Shown piece after piece: positions 33,129 through 37,524 of a stretch of DNA of 37,524 nt. The notes beneath the pieces were generated by a model. That model did no database searches. It worked only from the letters and a program-made list of their open reading frames with translations, and had not been told where the DNA came from. Origin of the DNA: Novosphingobium sp. (GTDB lineage Bacteria; Pseudomonadota; Alphaproteobacteria; Sphingomonadales; Sphingomonadaceae); the NCBI RefSeq assembly GCF_019748365.1, contig NZ_JAIEPN010000016.1, positions 1 to 37,524 on the forward strand. Direction: 5' to 3'. Each line of letters begins with the position of its first letter. The stretch's first letter is position 1. Made by a program: the position numbers and the translations under genes.

Positions 33129-33249
33129 CCGCAGGTTCGGGGCGGCGCGCCGCATCGGGCGCGCCGCTTCAGAAACGGTTCAGGGCCGGACCGCTCCTTT
33201 TTGAAGCAGTGGCGCAGGCCCGGGACCGGCCTCGCCGAGGAGAAGAGCC

Positions 33250-33621
33250 ATGAAGCTTTGGAAACCAGGACTTGTCGCTGCCGCGCTTGCTGCGGGCAGC
33301 ATGGCGATGGCGGTGCCGGCCGAGGCACACGGCCGACGCGGCGACGATGCCGCGCTGGCGATCGGCGCGGGCGTGCTCGGCCTTGCGGTGGGCGCGGCGA
33401 TCGCTTCGGACCGCAACTCGGACATCTATGTGCGCTATGACAACCGGCCGCGCTTTTATGGCGGATACTATCCGCCCTACCCGGTCTACCGCGCCTATCC
33501 CGTCTATCCCGTCTATCGCGGCTATCCGGCGTGGCGGGGCTATGATCCGCGCTATGAACAGTGGCGGCGCTGGCGCGAACACGAACGCTGGGAGCATCGT
33601 CGAGGTTGGCGCGGCTGGTAA
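33250..33621 (+). CDS. Second secreted glycine-zipper, Tyr/Pro/Arg-rich envelope protein
   Basis: 123 residues with the same plan as its upstream neighbour: a signal peptide (GLVAAALAAGSMAMAVPAEA), a His/Arg junction, a glycine-zipper helix (AALAIGAGVLGLAVGAAIA), and a tail of YP repeats (YPVYPVYRGYP) that ends in a dense Arg/Trp/His segment (EQWRRWREHERWEHRRG). GAGGAG lies near the ATG (33250). The highly basic Arg/Trp tail could bind acidic envelope lipids. Probably a diverged duplicate; no known function. Confidence 0.82.
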   Translation: MKLWKPGLVAAALAAGSMAMAVPAEAHGRRGDDAALAIGAGVLGLAVGAAIASDRNSDIYVRYDNRPRFYGGYYPPYPVYRAYPVYPVYRGYPAWRGYDPRYEQWRRWREHERWEHRRGWRGW

Positions 33622-33747
33622 GCTTCCATTGCCTCCGGGGTCCAGCCGTCCCCCCACCCTCGCGATTTCCCTGCTCGCACCGGTCACTTGCGCGCGTCCG
33701 CGCCCGCAGGTGACCGGTGCGCCTTTCTTATACGGGTAAAAGACACT

Positions 33748-34992
33748 ATGGGCGCGCGGATGGACCGCATCGCCGAGACCGCCAACGCAGCACCAGCGCA
33801 AGACACTCCCCCGGCGGAGGCCCCGCTGAAGGGGCTGCGCGTGGCGCTGCTGAGCGGCAATTACAACTATGTGCGCGACGGCGCGAACCAGGCGCTGAAC
33901 CGGCTGGTGGGCTATCTCCAGCGGCAGGGCGCACAAGTCCACGTCTTTGCGCCCAAGGTGCGCAACCCTGCCTTTCCATCGATGGGCAAGCTGATCGGGC
34001 TGCCCTCGATTCCCGTGCCCGGGCGCGCGGAGTATCGCATTCCGTTTGCGCTGGGCCGCAAGGCGCGCGCCGATCTCAAGGCGTTTGCGCCCAATGTGGT
34101 GCACGTCTCCTCGCCCGATCCGGCGGCGCACCGCGCGGTGAGCTGGGCGCGGGCGCGCTCGCTGCCGGTTCTGGCGAGCGTCCACACCCGCTTCGACACT
34201 TATCCGCGCTATTACAACATGGCATGGCTGGAGCCGATCCTGACCGCGCTGCTGCGCCGGTTCTACCGCCGCTGCGATGCGCTGGTCGCCCCATCGGAAT
34301 CGATGGCGCAAGTGCTGCGCGAGGAGCGGATGAATTATGACATCTCGCTGTGGTCGCGCGGGGTGGACCGGACGATTTTCAACCCGGGGCGGCGCGACCT
34401 CGAATGGCGGCGCGGCCTTGGCATTGCCGACGACGAGGTGGTGATCGGCTTCCTCGGCCGGCTGGTGATGGAAAAGGGGCTCGACGTGTTTTCGGACACG
34501 ATCGACGAGCTGGCGCGGCGCAGCGCGGCGGACGGCACGCGCCACCGGGTGATGGTGGTGGGCGAAGGCCCCGCGCGCGCCTGGTTCGAGGCGCGGCTGC
34601 CGGGTGCGGTGTTCACCGGATTTCAGGGCGGCAAGGATCTCGGCCGCGCGGTGGCGGCGATGGACGTGCTGTTCAACCCTTCGGTCACCGAGACTTTCGG
34701 CAACGTGACGCTGGAGGCGATGGCCTGCGGCGTGCCGGTGGTGGCGGCGGCGGCGACGGGGAGCCAGAGCCTCGTTTCGGATGGCGTTTCGGGCCGCCTG
34801 ATCGCGCCGGGGGCGCTCAACCAGTTTGCGGAAAGCCTGCGGGCCTATGTCGAGAACGCAGACCTGCGCGCGCGCCATGGCGCCGCGGGCGAGAAGCGCA
34901 GCCTCGATTTCAGCTGGGACGCGATCAACCAGGCCGTGGCTGATACCTATCTCCGGCTGATCCGCCAGAAGGCCGCGCTGAAGCGGCGCTAG
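33748..34992 (+). CDS. GT4-family glycosyltransferase
   Basis: Retaining glycosyltransferase of 414 residues, GT-B fold. The N-terminal acceptor domain has LSGNYNYVRDGANQALNRLVGYL and the C-terminal donor domain has IGFLGRLVMEKGLDVF, VGEGPAR, and the family signature SVTETFGNVTLEAMACGVPVV in segments. It resembles the SqdX/MgtA-type alpha-glycosyltransferases that use UDP-glucose, GDP-mannose or similar donors to glycosylate lipids. A role in glycolipid synthesis would suit a sphingomonad but is inference. The start at 33748 is the first ATG after the upstream A/T-rich promoter-like stretch; 33760 is an alternative. It overlaps the stop of the next gene. Confidence 0.9.
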   Translation: MGARMDRIAETANAAPAQDTPPAEAPLKGLRVALLSGNYNYVRDGANQALNRLVGYLQRQGAQVHVFAPKVRNPAFPSMGKLIGLPSIPVPGRAEYRIPFALGRKARADLKAFAPNVVHVSSPDPAAHRAVSWARARSLPVLASVHTRFDTYPRYYNMAWLEPILTALLRRFYRRCDALVAPSESMAQVLREERMNYDISLWSRGVDRTIFNPGRRDLEWRRGLGIADDEVVIGFLGRLVMEKGLDVFSDTIDELARRSAADGTRHRVMVVGEGPARAWFEARLPGAVFTGFQGGKDLGRAVAAMDVLFNPSVTETFGNVTLEAMACGVPVVAAAATGSQSLVSDGVSGRLIAPGALNQFAESLRAYVENADLRARHGAAGEKRSLDFSWDAINQAVADTYLRLIRQKAALKRR

Positions 34993-35423
34993 CGCAGCAC
35001 GCCCTTAGCGGCCATGCTGCGCGCGTAGATCAGGAAAAAGACGAGCGCGCTCCAGATCGTGAGCACGAGCCCGACCGGCGCTTCCTGCGGCGGGTGGAGC
35101 CAGAAGGCCTGCGTGAGTTGGCTGACGGCAAGGCCGACGAGCGAGAGCGCGAAGGCCGGGGCAGCCTGCTTCGAGCGGGCGATCAGCAGGAGCGAGCCCA
35201 GCAGCGAGCCCCAGACGCCGAGCGCCCAGAACGCGGTGAGCCAGGCGGGCAACGCGGCCATATAGGCGGCGCTTTCGGCGTTCATCCCGTTGGCGGCGAA
35301 GTAGCTGGCGGGGGAGAGTTTCGACATCAGGTAGTCGTAGCAGCCGAACAGGTTCCACAGCAGGCTGAGGACCGCGATGATCCAGAAGGATACGGGCGTT
35401 TTCGGTCTTGGGTTCAGGGGCAT
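34989..35423 (-). CDS. Four-helix inner-membrane protein, unknown function
   Basis: 144 residues with four hydrophobic helices (FWIIAVLSLLWNLFGCYDYLM; ALPAWLTAFWALGVWGSLLG; APAFALSLVGLAVSQL; VLTIWSALVFFLIYA in segments), a short basic N-terminus and a cytoplasmic end. The SLLWNLFGCYDY motif near the N-terminus is recurrent in unnamed membrane proteins of sphingomonads and other proteobacteria, sometimes labelled sugar transporter without experimental support. The stop codons of this gene and the glycosyltransferase overlap in the palindrome GCGCTAGCGC. Confidence 0.82.
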   Translation of the reverse strand: MPLNPRPKTPVSFWIIAVLSLLWNLFGCYDYLMSKLSPASYFAANGMNAESAAYMAALPAWLTAFWALGVWGSLLGSLLLIARSKQAAPAFALSLVGLAVSQLTQAFWLHPPQEAPVGLVLTIWSALVFFLIYARSMAAKGVLR

Positions 35424-35476
35424 GGATGATCTCCCTCTCCGGCGCGGAGCTTACGCCGGAGAGGGAGCGCTGGCAA

Positions 35477-35800
35477 TCAGCCATCCAGATCGGACCATTC
35501 CCACATCAATGTCTCGCGGAAGGCGAAGCGATCGATGTGGCGTTCGACCGCGCCCTTGAGGCCGTCACGCTGGCCGGGCTCGCTGGCATCGATCCGGCAT
35601 TCGAGCGCTTCGGGGTGCGCGGTGAACGTCACCACGGCATCCCCCGCCCACGCAGCGCCGCGCGCATCGCGGGGGAAGGTGACGGTGCCTTTCGCCGCAT
35701 CGAAAGTAACGGCAAGGTTGTGTTCCCAGTGCTTGCAGACCTGCTGGAGGTACTTGCTGGCGTGGGCGGTGGCGACATGGGCGGTGGCGGCGGCGCTCAT
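35477..35800 (-). CDS. DUF2218-family protein
   Basis: Small soluble protein of 107 residues with the DUF2218 pattern: ATAHASKYLQQVCKHWEHNL at the start, a beta-rich middle, ALECRIDASEPGQRDGLKGAVERHIDRFAFRE in segments, and an acidic/Trp end. Members often occur with siderophore-interacting ferric reductases, and the gene is translationally coupled (ATGA) to a YqjI-like PadR regulator here, consistent with a metal or iron role. No reductase is present in the window. Exact function unknown. Confidence 0.85.
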   Translation of the reverse strand: MSAAATAHVATAHASKYLQQVCKHWEHNLAVTFDAAKGTVTFPRDARGAAWAGDAVVTFTAHPEALECRIDASEPGQRDGLKGAVERHIDRFAFRETLMWEWSDLDG

Positions 35801-36486
35801 TGCGGGGCTCCCAGACGTTCAATTTTGCGCGCGGCCTCGTCGAGGATATCGGCGATCTGGTGCGCGGTGGTCTCATCGAGCCCACCGCCTGCCCGGTGGC
35901 GCAGCGCGAGCATGAGGTTGGCGACGGCGCGGCGCAAGGGCGGGCTGCCGCTGCGGCCTTCGGCTTCCTGCCGAGCCTTGCCGAAATCGCCGAGGCGCTG
36001 GACGACGGCCCTGGCTTCCTCGATGCGGGGCGCGAGTTCGGCGCGGCCGGCCTCGGTCATGGTGAAGGCCTTGCGGGCGCCCTCGCCCGGAACCTCGGTG
36101 ATCATGCCTTCGTCGACCAGCAACTGCAACGTGGGGTAGACCACGCCGGGGCTGGGCGCATAGGCGCCGGCGGCGAGTTCCTCGATCGCCTTGATCAGTT
36201 CGTAGCCGTGGCGGTCCTGCTCATCGAGGAGGAGCAGGAGGAGGAGGCGCAGTTCGCCGGGGCCGAACATGCGGCCCCTTCCCCCGAAGCGTCCCCCGCC
36301 GTGACGACCGTGGCGGCCGCGCGGGCCGGGGCCTTCGTCGTCCCAGTCCTCACCGCCGAAGCCGCCGCCCCAGCCACCGCGATGGCCCCAACCTCCGCCG
36401 AAGCCGCGCGCCATCATTTTCATGGCGATGTGATGTTTGAAGCCCTGTCCGTGAGTGGGTCCATGGCCGTGTCTGTAGAGTCGCAT
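35797..36486 (-). CDS. PadR-family metal-responsive regulator (YqjI/NfeR-like)
   Basis: Transcriptional regulator of 229 residues. The C-terminal part carries the PadR winged helix (FGPGELRLLLLLLLDEQ, HGYELIKAIEELAAG, YAPSPGVVYPTLQLLVDEG) and matches E. coli YqjI/NfeR closely, a Ni- and Fe-responsive repressor of the yqjH ferric reductase. The N-terminal 80 residues are Gly/His/Arg-rich (GHGPTHGQG, KHH, GHRGG, GRHGRHGGG) and probably bind metal, but the cysteines of YqjI are absent. The ATG at 36486 with AAGGA six bases upstream is preferred to ATG 36507. A perfect 12-base palindrome lies upstream, and DUF2218 overlaps its end. Confidence 0.9.
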   Translation of the reverse strand: MRLYRHGHGPTHGQGFKHHIAMKMMARGFGGGWGHRGGWGGGFGGEDWDDEGPGPRGRHGRHGGGRFGGRGRMFGPGELRLLLLLLLDEQDRHGYELIKAIEELAAGAYAPSPGVVYPTLQLLVDEGMITEVPGEGARKAFTMTEAGRAELAPRIEEARAVVQRLGDFGKARQEAEGRSGSPPLRRAVANLMLALRHRAGGGLDETTAHQIADILDEAARKIERLGAPQ

Positions 36487-36516
36487 TGCATATCCTTGAT
36501 GCTTCATGATGGCTCT

Positions 36517-36528
36517 AAGATATATCTT
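36517..36528. promoter_or_regulatory. AAGATATATCTT palindrome, candidate operator of the PadR regulator
   Basis: A perfect 12-base palindrome 30 bases upstream of the PadR start. On the minus strand TTGCCA followed after 16 bases by TATCTT would make a promoter whose -10 overlaps the palindrome, so a bound regulator could block its own transcription. The dyad type fits a PadR operator; binding is inferred. Confidence 0.55.
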
Positions 36529-36577
36529 TTAACGCTCTTGGCAAGGGCTGGATCGAGATTTTTTGCCGCGCTCCAGA

Positions 36578-36668
36578 AAAGCGGGACCCCGGATCAAGTC
36601 CGGGGTCACGAAGGCTGGGGGCGGATTCCTATAGTCGTCACCCCGGGCTTGCCCCGGGGTCCCGCTTT
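36578..36668. repeat. Nested tri-palindromic repeat upstream of rarA
   Basis: Outer perfect 15-base arms AAAGCGGGACCCCGG (36578-36592) and CCGGGGTCCCGCTTT (36654-36668) enclose two hairpins, ACCCCGGATCAAGTCCGGGGT (36586-36606) and one near 36638-36660. It is related to the tri-hairpin at 28560-28641 by the CCGGATCAAGTCCGG core. It lies between the divergent PadR and rarA genes. Confidence 0.7.
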
Positions 36669-36730
36669 CATCCTTGCCACGCAACGTGCAGGGTGACGGG
36701 CAAGGCCGGCGTTGGTATCGCCGGACCCCG

Positions 36731-37524
36731 ATGTCCGACCTCTTCGCCCCTGCCCCTGCCGAAACGCCGCGCGAGAGCGCCGGCCACGATGCGCCGCTGG
36801 CCGAGCGGCTGCGTCCGGCTACCTTGCGCGAAGTCGTCGGGCAGGATCATCTGACCGGGCCAGACGGCGCGATCGGGCGGATGGTCGCGGCGGGGAAGCT
36901 TTCCTCGATCGTGCTGTGGGGGCCGCCGGGGACGGGCAAGACCACGATCGCGCGGCTGCTCGCCGATGCAGTGGGGCTGCGCTACGTGGCGATCAGCGCG
37001 GTGTTTTCAGGCGTGGCGGACCTCAAGAAAGCCTTTGCCGAGGCCGAGGCCATGGCCCAGATCGGGCGCAAGACGCTGCTCTTCGTGGACGAGATCCACC
37101 GCTTCAACCGCGCGCAGCAGGACGGGTTCCTCCCTTACGTGGAGAAGGGCACCGTCACGCTGGTCGGCGCGACGACCGAAAACCCCAGCTTTGCGCTGAA
37201 CGCCGCGCTGCTGAGCCGGGCGCAAGTGCTGATCCTGCACCGGCTGGATGCCGAGGCACTGGGATCGCTGCTGGCCCGAGCGGAGGAGCTGACGGGCCTG
37301 AGGCTCCCTCTCACCCCGCCTGCGCGCGAGGCGCTGATTGCTTCGGCGGATGGCGACGGGCGGTTTCTGCTCGGGCAGGCCGAGACGCTGTTCGATGTCT
37401 CGCTCCCCGCGCCGCTTGGGCCGGAGGAGCTCGCGAAATTCCTGATGCGGCGGGTGGCGGTCTACGACAAGGACCGCGACGGGCACTACAACCTGATTTC
37501 CGCGCTCCACAAGGCGCTGCGCGG
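36731..37524 (+). CDS. rarA: Replication-associated recombination protein RarA (MgsA), 3'-truncated by window
   Basis: AAA+ ATPase of the clamp-loader-like WHIP/MgsA/RarA group, active at stalled replication forks with SSB. About 264 residues are visible and the frame is open to the last base, so the C-terminal ~40% lies beyond the window. Seen: an N-terminal acidic region, LAERLRPATLREVVGQDHL, Walker A GPPGTGKTT, a sensor region ISAVFSGVADLKKAF, Walker B LFVDEIHRFN, and GATTENPSFALNAALLSRA. The ATG at 36731 is the family start (MSDLFAP). No ribosome-binding site of note. Confidence 0.95.
   Translation, partial: MSDLFAPAPAETPRESAGHDAPLAERLRPATLREVVGQDHLTGPDGAIGRMVAAGKLSSIVLWGPPGTGKTTIARLLADAVGLRYVAISAVFSGVADLKKAFAEAEAMAQIGRKTLLFVDEIHRFNRAQQDGFLPYVEKGTVTLVGATTENPSFALNAALLSRAQVLILHRLDAEALGSLLARAEELTGLRLPLTPPAREALIASADGDGRFLLGQAETLFDVSLPAPLGPEELAKFLMRRVAVYDKDRDGHYNLISALHKALR

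Noticed and set aside
36966..37199. Short plus-strand frame inside rarA
   Set aside because: Out-of-frame shadow; the real rarA frame runs off the window and has all AAA+ motifs.

Overview
This is a 37.5 kb, high-GC, gene-dense stretch of bacterial chromosome, most likely from a pigmented alphaproteobacterium of the order Sphingomonadales (a Novosphingobium-, Sphingomonas- or Erythrobacter-like organism). The indications are the 2-oxoglutarate dehydrogenase layout, a CrtZ carotenoid hydroxylase, the leuC/leuD neighbourhood with its small membrane protein, frequent GTG starts and strong GC3 bias. The assignment comes from gene content and style only. No rRNA, tRNA, CRISPR array or intact transposase gene was seen.

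Layout. 1-5.2 kb: end of sucA, then sucB, an odd small secreted-protein gene, and lpdA (TCA cycle). 5.3-8.7 kb: a PAS-GGDEF-EAL-PilZ c-di-GMP protein, divergent from a TRIC/UPF0126 channel and a DUF2147 protein. 8.8-10.7 kb: quinone oxidoreductase, leuD and a small membrane protein. 10.8-15.5 kb: an accessory segment that separates leuD from leuC. It starts with a 273-bp nested inverted-repeat element and carries a small unknown gene, an AraC regulator, an OmpA-like protein, an SDR and a VapBC toxin-antitoxin pair, and it ends in a palindrome at the leuC stop. 15.5-18.4 kb: leuC, crtZ, DUF454 and sufE.

18.4-22.8 kb holds the most distinctive system: a phage-shock (Psp) locus. PspF is divergent from a sigma-54-type promoter. 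That promoter leads a minus-strand operon encoding a 53-aa secreted or membrane peptide, PspA, PspB and PspC, followed by five consecutive small PspB-like proteins. Each of these has one N-terminal membrane helix, and four of the five carry a closely related C-terminal motif, which is also recognisable in PspB and PspC. The series looks like an expanded Psp membrane-sensor array.

22.8-31.2 kb: VOC protein, recF, SGNH lipoprotein esterase divergent from a YbbA/YbbP-type ABC exporter, DUF805 protein and typA/bipA with a textbook terminator. 31.2-37.5 kb: NTF2-like protein divergent from an XRE/MmyB regulator, two tandem secreted Gly-zipper/Tyr-rich proteins, a GT4 glycosyltransferase, a membrane protein, a YqjI-like PadR regulator with a DUF2218 protein, and the start of rarA running off the window.

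The intergenic spaces hold several families of short palindromic repeats, mostly at convergent gene ends: GGGAGGGG hairpins, ATGGGGAGG hairpins, TAGGGACTGTCCCTA palindromes and CCGGATCAAGTCCGG tri-hairpins. A GTTGC-N5-GCAAC motif occurs close upstream of two unrelated start codons. The 13547-13823 gap upstream of the OmpA-like gene shows nothing convincing.
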